A stretch of 64,000 nt of DNA from Sphaerimonospora thailandensis (GTDB lineage Bacteria > Actinomycetota > Actinomycetes > Streptosporangiales > Streptosporangiaceae). The stretch is taken from contig NZ_BOOG01000037.1 of the NCBI RefSeq assembly GCF_016863115.1, forward strand, positions 1 to 64,000. The letters run 5' to 3'. Position numbers and translations under genes: made by a program. Each line of letters opens with the position of its first letter. Position 1 is the stretch's first letter. This document shows, in pieces, positions 46,867 to 56,867 of the stretch. The notes beneath the pieces are model-generated. The model ran no database searches. It was not told the origin of the DNA and worked only from the letters and a program-made list of their open reading frames with translations.

Positions 46867-47094
46867 TGAGATCCCTCCGGCAACTCACGGCAGGTCACAC
46901 CGAATGATATCAACCGCCATTTTCACAACTCTGTGTACATCCCCGCCAAGGCGAGATCAGCCCAGCGGGTCAGGCATCTCTCTCCGCCGGCTCACGTTCT
47001 CACTGGTGGCGGATCCGCGTCCGCGCCGCGACGTGCCGCCTCTGCCCTGAGACTGAGGGGCGTTCTGTCGGCCCGGTGCCCTACAGTTCGGGAC

Positions 47095-47955
47095 ATGACC
47101 CTCGCCGAAGAGCGCTCGATCGTCGGCGCGCTGTCCCCCTCCCGTGCCGGCGACTTCATGACCTGCCCCCTGCTCTACCGGTTCAGAGTGATCGACCAGC
47201 TTCCCGAGCGGCCCTCCGCCGCGGCGGTACGGGGCACGCTCGTCCACGCGGTGCTGGAGCGGTTGTACGACCTGCCGGCGCAGGGCCGTACGGTCGCGGC
47301 GGCACTCGACCTGCTGGAGCCGCAGTGGAACCGGCTTCTGGAGGAGGAGCCGGAGTACGGCGGGCTCTTCTCGGCCGACGAGGAGCGGGACGCGTGGCTG
47401 GCGCAGGCGCGTGGCATGGTCGAGCGCTACTTCACGCTGGAGGACCCGCAGCGGCTGGAGCCCGCGCAGCGGGAGATGTACGTGGAGGCGGTGCTCGACA
47501 GCGGCCTGCTGTTGCGCGGTTACATCGACCGTCTCGACGTGGCGCCCACCGGCGAGACGCGGATCGTGGACTACAAGACCGGCGCCGCTCCTGGGCGCGA
47601 CTTCGAGGCGAAGGCGCTGTTCCAGATGAAGTTCTACGCGCTGGCGCTGTGGCGCAGCGGCGGCGCCGTGCCGCGGATGCTCCAGCTCATGTACCTGGGC
47701 AACGGCGAGATCCTACGCTACGTGCCGGACGAGGCCGACCTGCGGGCCACCGAGCGCAAGGTGCAGGCGCTGTGGACGGCGATCGAGCGTGCGGTCCGCA
47801 CCCGCGAGTGGCGGTCCCGGCGCTCCCGGCTGTGCGACTGGTGCGACCACCAGACGCTGTGCCCGGAGTTCGGCGGCACGCCGCCGCCGGTCCCGGACCG
47901 GGAGCCGCGTCTGTCGGCGCGGGTGAGCAGGCGGGCCGCCACCGACGAGATGTGA
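47095..47955 (+). CDS. RecB-family PD-(D/E)XK nuclease with Fe-S cysteines
   Basis: A 286-aa single-domain nuclease of the RecB/Cas4/AddB C-terminal type. The PD-(D/E)XK core is seen in RLDVAPTGETRIVDYKTGAAPG with Asp and Lys. Four cysteines (Cys24 in FMTCPLLYRF; Cys247, Cys250 and Cys256 in CDWCDHQTLC) have the split arrangement that binds a 4Fe-4S cluster in this family. It is the likely equivalent of Rv2119, which likewise follows trmI in M. tuberculosis. The ATG at 47095 is preferred; upstream in-frame sequence is Pro/Arg-rich and unlike the family. A DNA-repair role is inferred. Confidence 0.9.
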   Translation: MTLAEERSIVGALSPSRAGDFMTCPLLYRFRVIDQLPERPSAAAVRGTLVHAVLERLYDLPAQGRTVAAALDLLEPQWNRLLEEEPEYGGLFSADEERDAWLAQARGMVERYFTLEDPQRLEPAQREMYVEAVLDSGLLLRGYIDRLDVAPTGETRIVDYKTGAAPGRDFEAKALFQMKFYALALWRSGGAVPRMLQLMYLGNGEILRYVPDEADLRATERKVQALWTAIERAVRTREWRSRRSRLCDWCDHQTLCPEFGGTPPPVPDREPRLSARVSRRAATDEM

Positions 47956-48061
47956 CCCAACCGTGACCGGCAGGTCCTCAGGTGTGCCTCATCCGTTGGG
48001 AGGAGCCCGATATCCCTCCCGAGCAGGGTGGACTGCCAGATCGACGGCCTAGATTTGGAAC

Positions 48062-49336
48062 GTGCGCACCACCCCCGCCGGTCTCCGGTCCTGGTTCAGG
48101 TCTCATCCCCTGTTCGGCGACTCGCTCCTCGCGGTGGTGCTGACGACCTGTTCACTCGCCATGATCGTGCTGATGGGCCCGGAGGGGGTTGCGCGGTTAC
48201 AGGCGGCCCTGCACGTGGAGATCCGCCCGCCGGACGCGCTGAACCTGATCCTGGCGGCGCTGTGCACACTGCCCGTGGCGCTGCGGCGGCGCTGGCCGTT
48301 CATGCTGCTGGCGCTGACCACGGTCCCGGAGTGGGCGCTCGACTCGCTCAGTTACCACACCGGGCTCAGCGAGATCGCCGGCCTGATCCTGCTCTACACG
48401 GTGGCCGCGCACCGGGGGCTGGCGCTGAGCCTGGCCGGCCTCGCCGTCACCATGGTCGGTTACGCCGTCGGGACCGGCCTTTCACCTCTCCCGCTGGCGT
48501 GGCCCGACCACGCGGTGATCATTGTGATCATCATGCTCTGCTGGGTGAGCGGCCGGGCCATCCGGCTGCGCCGCGCCTACCTCGCCGAGCTGGTGCAACG
48601 GGCGGACCGGCTCGAGCGTGCCCGCGAGGCCGACACCCGGGCGGCGCGGGCCGAGGAGCGCTCCCGGATCGCCCGCGAGCTGCACGACGTCGTGGCGCAC
48701 CATGTCAGCGTGATGACCGTCCAGGCCGCGGCCGCGCGCAAGATGCTCGACAGTGATCCCGGCGTCACACGCGACGCGCTGACCGCGATCGAGGAGATGG
48801 GCCGTACGGCGATGGCCGAGATGCGCAACATCGTGGGCGTGCTGCGTACGGACGGCCCGGCCGAGCGCGGTCCCCAGCCGGGCATGGCAGATCTGCAGAC
48901 GCTGGTCGAGCAGATGCGGGAGGCCGGCCTGCGCATCCGGTTGCGCGTGGAGGGCGACCGGTGTGCGCTGCCGCCGGGCATCGACCTGGCCGCCTACCGC
49001 CTGGTGCAGGAGGCCCTCACCAACAGCCTGCGTCACGCCGGGCCGGCGGCCGGCGCCTGGGTGACCGTACGGTACGAGCCGGACCGGCTGACGGTCCACG
49101 TCGAAGACGACGGGCGCGGCGCGGCGGCCGATCCCGCCCGCCCCGACGGGAAAGGGCACGGGCTGGTGGGCATCAGGGAGCGCGTCGCGCTCTATGGTGG
49201 TGTCCTGCGGATCGGCCCCCGGAGCGGGGGTGGATTCGAGGTCCGCGCTCAGTTCCCCCTCACACACAGCCCCCGCACACACAGCCCCCGCACACACAGC
49301 CCCCTCGGGGGCGGCCCCCTCAAGGAAACAGCATGA
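48062..49336 (+). CDS. sensor histidine kinase, DesK/NarL class
   Basis: A 424-aa sensor with about four to five N-terminal hydrophobic helices (residues ~20-170), then the HisKA_3 helix with the phosphoacceptor His208 in ARELHDVVAHHVSVM. The C-terminal ATPase shows VQEALTNSLRHAG and DDGRGA boxes. There is no extracellular sensor domain, so it may sense membrane state. Its last ~25 residues are a His/Ser/Pro repeat from a 15-bp tandem repeat, and the stop overlaps the regulator start by 4 nt (ATGA). The GTG start is used. Confidence 0.92.
   Translation: MRTTPAGLRSWFRSHPLFGDSLLAVVLTTCSLAMIVLMGPEGVARLQAALHVEIRPPDALNLILAALCTLPVALRRRWPFMLLALTTVPEWALDSLSYHTGLSEIAGLILLYTVAAHRGLALSLAGLAVTMVGYAVGTGLSPLPLAWPDHAVIIVIIMLCWVSGRAIRLRRAYLAELVQRADRLERAREADTRAARAEERSRIARELHDVVAHHVSVMTVQAAAARKMLDSDPGVTRDALTAIEEMGRTAMAEMRNIVGVLRTDGPAERGPQPGMADLQTLVEQMREAGLRIRLRVEGDRCALPPGIDLAAYRLVQEALTNSLRHAGPAAGAWVTVRYEPDRLTVHVEDDGRGAAADPARPDGKGHGLVGIRERVALYGGVLRIGPRSGGGFEVRAQFPLTHSPRTHSPRTHSPLGGGPLKETA
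49261..49303. repeat. 15-bp tandem repeat x3 at the 3' end of the sensor kinase gene
   Basis: Three units of CACACACAGCCCCCG (the third incomplete) encode THSPR repeats at the kinase C-terminus, just before the ATGA overlap with the regulator gene. Slippage by whole units would keep the frame and the coupling intact. Confidence 0.85.
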
Positions 49337-50016
49337 CGATCAGGGTGTTACTGGTTGACGACCAGCCGCTGCTGCGTACGGGCTTCCGGTTCATCCTCGA
49401 GGCAGAGCCCGACATCACCGTCGTCGGCGAGGCCGGCGACGGTGCGACCGCGATGGACCAGTCCAGGGCCCTGCTGCCCGACGTCGTGCTGATGGACGTG
49501 CGCATGCCGGGGACCGACGGCATCGAGGCGACCCGGCGCATCGTCAAGGAGGCGGCGCCGAGCGCGCACGTGCCGAAGGTGCTCGTGCTGACCACGTTCG
49601 ACCTGGATGAGTACATCGTGGAGGCGCTGCGCGCCGGCGCGAGCGGGTTCCTGCTGAAGGACGTGCCGCCGGACGACCTGGTGCAGGCCATCCGGGTGGT
49701 GGCCGCCGGCGACGCGATCGTGGCGCCGAGCGTGACGCGGCGGCTGCTGGACAAGTTCGCGGCCCGGCTGCCCTCGGCGCACCAGCAGGCGACCCCGGCG
49801 CGGCTCGACCGGCTGACCGAGCGCGAGCTGGAGGTGCTCCGCCTGATCGCCAAGGGCATGTCGAACGCCGAGATCGCCGCGGGGCTGGTGGTCAGCGAGA
49901 CGACCGTCAAGACCCATGTCGGCAACGTGCTCACGAAGCTGGGGCTGCGCGACCGGGTCCAGGCGGTCGTCCTCGCCTACGAGACCGGGCTGGCCGTTCC
50001 CGGTTCCTTCTCCTGA
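49333..50016 (+). CDS. LuxR/NarL-family response regulator
   Basis: A 227-aa response regulator. The receiver ([18 protein letters not shown]) has the phosphoacceptor Asp55 in VLMDVRMPG and Lys in [10 protein letters not shown]. The GerE-type DNA-binding domain ([22 protein letters not shown]) starts near residue 160. It is coupled to the sensor kinase by ATGA. Its last 40 nt overlap the 3' end of the convergent ABC ATPase gene, so the two genes are antisense at their ends. Confidence 0.94.
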   Translation: MTIRVLLVDDQPLLRTGFRFILEAEPDITVVGEAGDGATAMDQSRALLPDVVLMDVRMPGTDGIEATRRIVKEAAPSAHVPKVLVLTTFDLDEYIVEALRAGASGFLLKDVPPDDLVQAIRVVAAGDAIVAPSVTRRLLDKFAARLPSAHQQATPARLDRLTERELEVLRLIAKGMSNAEIAAGLVVSETTVKTHVGNVLTKLGLRDRVQAVVLAYETGLAVPGSFS

Positions 50017-51056
50017 CCGTCCGCCGGCGCCGACGGCGCGTTCCCCGAGGGATTTCCGGCGAAGTTCTCGGGGAAGTGGCAGGCGACCTGGTGACCGGGG
50101 GCGAGCGCGGTCAGCGGCGGCTCGACCGTCCGGCAGATCTCCTGTGCCTTCCAGCACCGGGTGTGGAACCGGCACGCCGGCGGCGGGTTGAGCGGTGAGG
50201 GAACGTCACCCTGCAGGCGGATGCGCTCCCGATCGGTGCGGCGCTTGGGATCGGGGATCGGGACCGCCGACAGCAGCGCGTTGGTGTACGGGTGCATCGG
50301 CGTCTCGTACAGGTCCTTGCGGTCGGCCATCTCGACGATCTTGCCGAGGTACATCACCGCGACGCGGTCGCTGATGTGACGGACCACCGACAGGTCGTGC
50401 GCGATCACCACATAGGTGAGATCGAGCTCGTTCTGCAGGTCCTCCAGCAGGTTGACCACCTGGGCCTGGATCGACACGTCGAGCGCGGAGACCGGCTCGT
50501 CCGCGATGATCAACTTCGGTTTGAGCGCGAGCGTCCTGGCGATGCCGATCCGCTGCCGCTGGCCGCCGGAGAACTCGTGCGGATAGCGGTTGTAGTGCTC
50601 GGGGTTGAGGCCGACCAGTTCCAGGATCTCCTGCACGGCCTTCTTGACGCCGTGTTCGGTCTTGATCCCCTGAATCCGGAACGGCGCGCCGACGATGGCG
50701 CCGACGGTGTGCCGGGGGTTCAGCGAGCTGTAGGGATCCTGGAAGATCATCTGTATGTCGCGGCGGAGCGGGCGCATGCGGCCCTGCGACATGTGCGTGA
50801 CGTCCTCGCCCTCGAACGCGATCTTTCCGCCGGTCGGCTCGATCAGCCGGGTGATCAGGCGGCCGGTGGTGGTCTTGCCGCACCCGGACTCCCCCACCAG
50901 GCCCAGCGTCTCTCCCTTGACCACGTCGAAGCTGACGCCGTCCACGGCCCGGACCGCGCCGACCTGCCGCTTGAGCAGGCCGGCGGTCACCGGGAAGTGC
51001 TTCTCCAGCCCCCGGACGGACAACAGCGGCTCCGTCAGCAGCGGCTCAGTCGTCAC
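49977..51056 (-). CDS. oligopeptide-type ABC transporter ATP-binding protein (OppF/DppF-like)
   Basis: A 359-aa ATPase energising peptide or nickel/sugar-type import. Walker [11 protein letters not shown]-loop [10 protein letters not shown], signature SGGQRQR, Walker [13 protein letters not shown] and the H-switch His are present. The C-terminal oligopeptide-transporter extension ([15 protein letters not shown] ... HQVACHF) has the Cys cluster seen in this subfamily and may hold an Fe-S centre. The GTG overlaps the OppD-like stop as GTGA. It ends 40 nt inside the convergent response-regulator gene. Confidence 0.94.
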   Translation of the reverse strand: MTTEPLLTEPLLSVRGLEKHFPVTAGLLKRQVGAVRAVDGVSFDVVKGETLGLVGESGCGKTTTGRLITRLIEPTGGKIAFEGEDVTHMSQGRMRPLRRDIQMIFQDPYSSLNPRHTVGAIVGAPFRIQGIKTEHGVKKAVQEILELVGLNPEHYNRYPHEFSGGQRQRIGIARTLALKPKLIIADEPVSALDVSIQAQVVNLLEDLQNELDLTYVVIAHDLSVVRHISDRVAVMYLGKIVEMADRKDLYETPMHPYTNALLSAVPIPDPKRRTDRERIRLQGDVPSPLNPPPACRFHTRCWKAQEICRTVEPPLTALAPGHQVACHFPENFAGNPSGNAPSAPADGQEKEPGTASPVS

Positions 51057-52078
51057 GACGCCTCCAGGTTCGGCTTGATCTCGTTCTCCCAGATGCCGCG
51101 CCTCTGGTCGCTCGGCAGGTGGCAGCGCACCCGGTGGCCGCCGTGGGTCTCCAGCAGTTCGGGTACCTCGGTCTGTGAGCGGCCCGCCGTACGGTCGGCG
51201 TAGGGACAGCGCGGATGGAAGGCGCATCCGGGCGGCACGTTGATCAGAGACGGCGGCGACCCCTGGATCGGGAGCAGCCGCTCGGTCGGCTCCCGGTCCA
51301 GGCGCGGCATCGAACCCAGCAGTCCCCAGGAGTAGGGGTGCTCGGGCCGCTCGAAGATGTCCTCGGCCGAGCCGTACTCGATGCACTTTCCGCCGTACAT
51401 CACGAGGATGTCGTCGGACAGCTCGGCCACGACGCCGAGGTCGTGCGTGATGATGATCAGCGCCGCGTTGAAGTCGCGCTGCAGGTCGCGCATGAGATCG
51501 AGGATCTGCGCCTGCACGGTCACGTCGAGCGCGGTGGTCGGCTCGTCGGCGATCAGCAGCTCGGGGTCGCAGCACAGCGCCATCGCGATCATCGCCCGCT
51601 GCCGCATGCCGCCGGAGAACTCGTGCGGGTAGGAGTCGACCCGCCGGTCGGGCTGCGGGATTCCCACCCGGGCGAGCATGTCGATCGCGTGCTTGCGTGC
51701 GACCTTCTTGCTGACGTCGTGGTGGATCCGGTACGCCTCGATGATCTGGTTGCCGACCGTGTAGTACGGATGCATCGCGGACAGCGGATCCTGGAAGATC
51801 ATCGCCATCTTCTTGCCGCGCAGCTTGCGCACGTGCTCGACGCCGGCGCCGACGAGCTCCTCGCCGTCCAGCCAGATCTCGCCGGAGATCCGCGCCCGGG
51901 TGCCCTTGTGCAGGCCCAGGATGCCCAGGCTGGTGACGCTCTTGCCCGACCCGGACTCGCCGACGATGCCGAGCGTCTTGCCGCGCTCCAGCGTGAAGGA
52001 CAGTCCGTCGACCGACTTGACCAGTCCGTCGTCGGTGGGGAAGTGGATCCGCAGGTCTTTCAGTTCGAGGAAACTCAT
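51053..52078 (-). CDS. oligopeptide-type ABC transporter ATP-binding protein (OppD/DppD-like)
   Basis: A 341-aa ATPase partner of the downstream OppF-like subunit. Walker A is [10 protein letters not shown]-loop [10 protein letters not shown], signature SGGMRQR and Walker [13 protein letters not shown]. The C-terminal [15 protein letters not shown] Cys motif is typical of the oligopeptide subfamily. ATGA overlap with the upstream permease stop and GTGA overlap with the next gene fix both ends. Confidence 0.94.
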   Translation of the reverse strand: MSFLELKDLRIHFPTDDGLVKSVDGLSFTLERGKTLGIVGESGSGKSVTSLGILGLHKGTRARISGEIWLDGEELVGAGVEHVRKLRGKKMAMIFQDPLSAMHPYYTVGNQIIEAYRIHHDVSKKVARKHAIDMLARVGIPQPDRRVDSYPHEFSGGMRQRAMIAMALCCDPELLIADEPTTALDVTVQAQILDLMRDLQRDFNAALIIITHDLGVVAELSDDILVMYGGKCIEYGSAEDIFERPEHPYSWGLLGSMPRLDREPTERLLPIQGSPPSLINVPPGCAFHPRCPYADRTAGRSQTEVPELLETHGGHRVRCHLPSDQRRGIWENEIKPNLEAS

Positions 52079-53091
52079 CTCAGCCTCACCCTCGGGTCCA
52101 CCACCGCGTACAGAAGGTCGACGAGCAGGTTGGCCATGACGACGAAGAAGGCCACCAACATGGTCACACCCATGATCTTGGGAAGGTCGTTCGCGGAGAT
52201 CGCCTGCACCGCGTACTTGCCGAGGCCGGGTAGCGAGAACGTGGTCTCGGTCAGGATGGCGCCGCCCAGCAGCAGGCCGACGTCCATGCCGAAGATCGTG
52301 ATAATCGGGGTGAGCGCCCCGCGCAGACCGTGCTTGACGATCACCGTGGGCTCCCGCAGCCCCTTCGCCCGGGCGGTGCGGATGTAGTCTTCGCCCATGG
52401 TCTCCAGCATCCCGGCGCGGGTCAGCCGCGCGTACACGGCGGCGTAGAGGAAGGCCAGCGTGATCCACGGCAGGATCAGGTTGTACGCCCACCGCACCGG
52501 GTCATCCACGAAGGACGTGTAGCTGCGGCCGGGGGCGGTGATACCCAACTTGTAGCTGAAGAACACCAGGGACATCATGCCGGTGAAGAAGATCGGCAGA
52601 GAGACGCCCGCGAGCGCGACGCCCATCGCGGCCCGGTCGAAGAAGCTGCCCCGGCGCAGCGCGGACAGCACTCCGGTTGACACACCGGCCACAAGCCAGA
52701 TCACGGACGCGCCGATGGCCAGCGACACCGTGACCGGCAGCCGATCCAGCAACTCCGGCCACACCGGTGTCTTGGTGATGAAGGAGTAGCCGAAGCAGGG
52801 GGCGGGGCAGTGCTCGATCGAGGCTCCGGTGTCGAAGTCCGAACCGGCGACGATCCCCTTGACCCACCTGCCGTATTGGACGGTGAGGGGGTCGTTGAAG
52901 CCCAGTTTGTCCGCGAGTGCCACTACGGTCTCCGCGGTGGCGCCCTTGCTCCCGACGTAGCGGTTGGCGAAGTCGGTGGCGGTGACCCCGGCGAGCCGCG
53001 GCACCACAAAGAAGATCGAGAATGTGACGATGCTCACCACAACCAGCATGAGCACCGCGGCGATGAGCCGCCGGATGATGTAAGTGACCAC
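52075..53091 (-). CDS. oligopeptide-type ABC transporter permease (OppB/DppB-like)
   Basis: A 338-aa membrane subunit with about six helices. The N-terminal [23 protein letters not shown] and the EAA-type cytoplasmic loop ([27 protein letters not shown]) are typical of OppB. The first periplasmic part has two cysteines (EHCPAPCFG) that may pair. The GTG at 53091 is chosen with a GGGGGAA stretch before it. Between it and the binding-protein gene lies a strong hairpin. Confidence 0.92.
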   Translation of the reverse strand: MVTYIIRRLIAAVLMLVVVSIVTFSIFFVVPRLAGVTATDFANRYVGSKGATAETVVALADKLGFNDPLTVQYGRWVKGIVAGSDFDTGASIEHCPAPCFGYSFITKTPVWPELLDRLPVTVSLAIGASVIWLVAGVSTGVLSALRRGSFFDRAAMGVALAGVSLPIFFTGMMSLVFFSYKLGITAPGRSYTSFVDDPVRWAYNLILPWITLAFLYAAVYARLTRAGMLETMGEDYIRTARAKGLREPTVIVKHGLRGALTPIITIFGMDVGLLLGGAILTETTFSLPGLGKYAVQAISANDLPKIMGVTMLVAFFVVMANLLVDLLYAVVDPRVRLR

Positions 53092-53107
53092 TGTTCCCCC
53101 GGCTCCA

Positions 53108-53136
53108 GGGGTCGGCCGGACCGTCCGGCCGACCCC
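53108..53136 (-). terminator. 29-nt GC-rich hairpin between binding-protein and permease genes
   Basis: Two 14-nt arms (GGGGTCGGCCGGAC and its complement) flank a single central base, giving a perfect stem without a U-run. It lies 32 nt after the binding-protein stop and 16 nt before the permease start. Such intra-operon stems usually stabilise the upstream mRNA or cause partial termination, letting the binding protein be made in excess. Confidence 0.65.
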
Positions 53137-53168
53137 CTTGCGCCTAGCCTGTCGGCTTCTCGACTCGG

Positions 53169-54932
53169 TTACTCGACGCCCAAGTTCAGGTAGTCGTACA
53201 TGTCGTAGGCGCCGGTGACGAACACGTTGGTCAGACCCTTGCCCCGGAGGGTCAGGCCCTTCGCCCACACCGCGGGCAGCACGTAGGCGCCCTCCATGAC
53301 CTTACGGTCGACCTCGCCCCAGATCGCGTCACGCGTGGCGGCGTCCTGCTCGAGGTTCGCCTTGTCGATCAAGGCGTCGATCTCGGGGCTTTTCACGCCG
53401 AGGTTGTAGTTGCCGGCCTCCCGGATGACCCGGCTGTCCACGATCTGTGAGAAGAAGCCGAAGCCGTCGTTCCAGTCGGCCGCCCACCCGTTGGTCGCGA
53501 TACCGATGTTGTTCTTCTTCGTGTACGCCGGCTTGCCCGCGTAGCTGGGGAAGTACTCGCTGGTGGGGAAACCCTTCAGGGTCAGCTTGATGCCCGCCTT
53601 GGCGAGCGCCTGCTGCATCGACTCGGCGGCAGCCTGCTCCTTCGGCCGGTCGGAGCGGAAGGTCATGGTCGTCTCGAAGCCGTCCGGCTTCCCGCAGGCC
53701 GCCAAGGCCTCCTTGGCCTTCGCCACGTCACCGGTGCCGGTCGGGTAGAGGTCGAGCTTCTGCCAGCCACCGATCGACGGCGGCATGAGACCTGAGGCGA
53801 TCTCTCCGGCGAGCTGGCCGCCGTAGGCGTTCTGCAGGCCCACCCGGTCCGCGGCGTAGATGACCGCCTTGCGGCACTCGACGTTGTCGAACGGCGGGGT
53901 GTCGCTGAGGAGCGAGATGTACCAGGTGCGGGCCGCGGTCGGGTTGTCCGCCCGGGCCTTGAGCTCGGGGTCGTTCTGGACGGTCGCCGTCGCCGCGGCC
54001 TGGACACCGGTACCCGCGAGGTCGATGTGCAGGTCCCCCGACATGATCCGGTTGTCCAGGTCATTCGCCTCGACGCCGAGCTGGAGCTCGTACCGGTCCG
54101 GCAGCGCCTTGCGAATCGGGTCGGTCGCCGGGTCCCAGTTGGGGTTGCGCACCAGGGTGTACTGCTTGCCCTCCTCGACCTTCTCGAACATGTAGGGGCC
54201 GGAGGCGATCGGGTGCTGGCGGTACTTGATGCCGCTGTCCTTGTCCTTTGGCACCGGCACCGTCGCGGGCGTCGCGGCGAAGTTGTCGAAGCCCGCGTAG
54301 GGCTTCTTCAGGTGGAAGACGATCGTCTGGTCGTCCGGCGTCTCGATCGCGGAGTCGGTGTTGACGTCCGGAGTCTTGTAGACGCTCTTGAAGTCCTTCG
54401 GCAGGTCCAGATAGTCGCCGAAGTAGGTCGGGCCGTTGACGAACGTGTCCTTGTCGAGTTGGCGCAGCACGGCGTACTTCACGTCCTTGGACGTGATGAT
54501 GGTGCCGTCCTCGAACTTGACGCCCGGCCGGATCTTGTAGGTCCAGGTCTTGCCGCCGTCGGACGCCTCGCCCAGGCTCTCCGCCAGGTCGGGTACGAGC
54601 TTGCGGCCCTCCGCCCCGGGCGCGGGGTTGTAGGTCACCAGCGGCCGGCCGTAGATGCGCGAGAAGTTCCAGGACAGGGCGTAGTAGGTGTCACCCGGGT
54701 CGATGGAGTCCCACGCCTCGGTGATCGCCATCTTCAGCGTGCCCCCCTTCTTGTCAGAGGGGTTCACCACCTTCTCCAGCGCCGCGTTGAACCCGGCCGC
54801 ATCGCCCTGGCCGGCCGCGCCGCCGGAGTCCGCGCTCTGTCCGCCGCCGCCACCGCCGCCGCACGCGGACAGCCCGAGGCAAAGCGCGACGCCGGTGGCC
54901 ACGAGGGCCGGCGTGGCGTATCTCTTTCTCAT
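53169..54932 (-). CDS. ABC transporter substrate-binding lipoprotein (family 5)
   Basis: A 587-aa extracellular receptor. A signal peptide with lipobox LSACGG (Cys near residue 24) precedes a poly-Gly linker. The family 5 fold is indicated by GGTLKMAITEAWDSIDPGDTYY, the WTYKIRPGVKFEDG motif and VKYAVLRQL. It binds peptides or another small solute and delivers it to the permeases. The ligand is unknown. It sits between the two permease genes, with a 56-nt gap to the OppC-like gene upstream. Confidence 0.93.
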   Translation of the reverse strand: MRKRYATPALVATGVALCLGLSACGGGGGGGQSADSGGAAGQGDAAGFNAALEKVVNPSDKKGGTLKMAITEAWDSIDPGDTYYALSWNFSRIYGRPLVTYNPAPGAEGRKLVPDLAESLGEASDGGKTWTYKIRPGVKFEDGTIITSKDVKYAVLRQLDKDTFVNGPTYFGDYLDLPKDFKSVYKTPDVNTDSAIETPDDQTIVFHLKKPYAGFDNFAATPATVPVPKDKDSGIKYRQHPIASGPYMFEKVEEGKQYTLVRNPNWDPATDPIRKALPDRYELQLGVEANDLDNRIMSGDLHIDLAGTGVQAAATATVQNDPELKARADNPTAARTWYISLLSDTPPFDNVECRKAVIYAADRVGLQNAYGGQLAGEIASGLMPPSIGGWQKLDLYPTGTGDVAKAKEALAACGKPDGFETTMTFRSDRPKEQAAAESMQQALAKAGIKLTLKGFPTSEYFPSYAGKPAYTKKNNIGIATNGWAADWNDGFGFFSQIVDSRVIREAGNYNLGVKSPEIDALIDKANLEQDAATRDAIWGEVDRKVMEGAYVLPAVWAKGLTLRGKGLTNVFVTGAYDMYDYLNLGVE

Positions 54933-54988
54933 TGCTTGACACCCCTTGTAGGTAGGAGTTGGGGAGGATAGGTGATCTACTCGGGAGA

Positions 54989-55990
54989 TCAGCGGGATGA
55001 CCTGGGGTCGAGCGCGTCGCGCAGCCCGTCACCGAAGAGGTTGAAGGCCAGCACGGTGATGAAGATCGCCATGCCCGGGAAGAACATGAAGTGCGGCACG
55101 GTGTAGTACTTCACAGCAGCGGCGAGCATTCCACCCCAGGTCGCCGTCGGCGGCTGAATTCCCACTCCGAGGAAGGACAGCGCCGCCTCGAAAAGCACGT
55201 TGCTCGGGATCAGCAGCGTCGCGTAGATGAGGATCGGCGCGATGAGGTTCGGCAGGATCTCGCGGAACAGGATGTAGGGGCCACGTGCACCGATGCTGCG
55301 CGCCGCGTCCACGAACTCCCGCTCGCGCAGCGAGAGCGTCTGCCCCCGGATGATCCGCCCGATGTAGGGCCAGTTGAAGAAACCGATGATGAAGACCAGC
55401 AGCAGGATCCGGAGTGTGTCGCCCTTGATCGCGAGCTGGGTTTCGAACTGGCCGAGGACGCCGACCAGTGAGAGCGCGAAGACCAGCAGCGGGAAGGCGA
55501 GGAAGACGTCCATGAGCCGGCTGATCAGGGCGTCGACCCAGCCACCGAAGTAGCCGGCGACGACTCCCATGATCGAGCCGATGACGACCGACAGCAGCGT
55601 GGCCAGGAAGGCGACGAGCAGCGAGATCCGCGCCCCGTACACGACGCGACTGAACAGGTCCCGGCCGTTGACCGGCTCAACACCGAACAGGAAGTCGGCG
55701 CTGATGCCGGTGCCGCCCTTGGGCTGCATCGTCAGCGTGTCGATCATCTCCTGGTGGAACTCGTTGGGCGGGTGGCCGAACCAGCCGACGACGACGGGTG
55801 CGAAGACCGCGGCGAGGATCAGGAAGACAACGACGCCGGCGCCGCCCATCGCGACCTTGTCGCGTTTGAGGCGCGTCCACGCGATCTGGCCGAGCGAACG
55901 GCCCTGGATGGCTTTGGCGCCCGCGCCCTGGGAGACGGCTTCCGGTGCGGCGTGCTGCTCGTCACCGGAGACGTCGAGCGGTGCGGTCAT
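54989..55990 (-). CDS. oligopeptide-type ABC transporter permease (OppC/DppC-like)
   Basis: A 333-aa membrane subunit, first gene of the transporter operon. A hydrophilic N-terminal ~40 residues and an OppC-type segment (IAWTRLKRDKVAMGGAGVVVFLIL) precede about six helices. The EAA loop is REREFVDAARSIGARGPYILFREILPNL. The ATG at 55990 opens the operon, and the 245-nt gap upstream must contain its promoter. A repeated TTGATCT lies there near 56147 and 56170. Confidence 0.92.
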   Translation of the reverse strand: MTAPLDVSGDEQHAAPEAVSQGAGAKAIQGRSLGQIAWTRLKRDKVAMGGAGVVVFLILAAVFAPVVVGWFGHPPNEFHQEMIDTLTMQPKGGTGISADFLFGVEPVNGRDLFSRVVYGARISLLVAFLATLLSVVIGSIMGVVAGYFGGWVDALISRLMDVFLAFPLLVFALSLVGVLGQFETQLAIKGDTLRILLLVFIIGFFNWPYIGRIIRGQTLSLREREFVDAARSIGARGPYILFREILPNLIAPILIYATLLIPSNVLFEAALSFLGVGIQPPTATWGGMLAAAVKYYTVPHFMFFPGMAIFITVLAFNLFGDGLRDALDPRSSR

Positions 55991-56235
55991 GTGCTGTCAG
56001 CCCCCTGGATCCCAGACGACGTTGTCCAAGAAGGTCCACTGGGTATGCGGACCCCCGGAGGCAGAATCTATGGCCTGAGCTGGGATGACCAGTCCCCAGG
56101 GACGCGCTGTGGCTCAACTGTGATTGACGCGAAACTCATTCGTGTTGATCTTGAGTGAACTATCTGGGCTTGATCTCGGTTGTGTCCCAGAACCGTGACA
56201 TTGCACAAGATCTGTAACACGGCCCCAGAATGCGG

Positions 56236-56757
56236 TCAGCTGATGCCACGCCGCTTGAGGATCTCCTCGATGTCAGAGAAGTCGTCAGAGGGCGGCGCCG
56301 ACTTGGCGGCCCCAGACTTGGCGGGCTCGGACTGGCCCGTCCCGGACTTGCCCGAGCCGATGCTCCCGGCGGTCGCGGGTCCGGCGGTCGCGGGCCGCTC
56401 CACCTGACGCGGCTCGGTCTTCCCCGGCGTGCCCGCGCCGCGGGCCCGGGACAGGGCGCGGCCGCGCATGGCGCCGGAGACGACGAAGAGCACAGCGGAC
56501 AGCCCGGCCAGGACGACCCCTGCCCAGACCACAGGCGAGAGCACCAATCCGGTGACGAAACGGACGGCGGCGGAGCCGATGTCCCACAGCGTGCGGTGCG
56601 CACCGGTCAGATACGCGGCCAGCGGCAGCAACGACCACGCGGTGGCGCGCAGGCCTGCGGTCGCTCCCCTGCGGCGGAAGGCCAGGAAGCTGAGGACGAT
56701 CCCGACGGCTGTGAGTCCGGCGCAAAGCGGCAGCCACGCGATCTGATCATATGTCAT
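56236..56757 (-). CDS. hypothetical membrane protein with conserved acidic C-terminus
   Basis: A 173-aa protein with three to four hydrophobic helices (about residues 5-25, 35-53 and 72-95) and a cytoplasmic Pro/Ala/Gly/Ser linker ending in DDFSDIEEILKRRGIS. The clearly composed C-terminus suggests a protein-interaction motif. No family is recognised. The ATG at 56757 with a GAGGGG site is preferred over a start 14 codons upstream. It lies between the transporter operon and the HAD gene on the same strand. Confidence 0.72.
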   Translation of the reverse strand: MTYDQIAWLPLCAGLTAVGIVLSFLAFRRRGATAGLRATAWSLLPLAAYLTGAHRTLWDIGSAAVRFVTGLVLSPVVWAGVVLAGLSAVLFVVSGAMRGRALSRARGAGTPGKTEPRQVERPATAGPATAGSIGSGKSGTGQSEPAKSGAAKSAPPSDDFSDIEEILKRRGIS

Positions 56758-56867
56758 GACGAACCCCTCGTCTCGTACGGCGTTCTTCCATCCTGGCACG
56801 CCATACGGCCCTCCGCCGGGGCCTGTCCGGACGGTGAGCTGAGGGATGAACGGGCCCGGGCGGGCGA

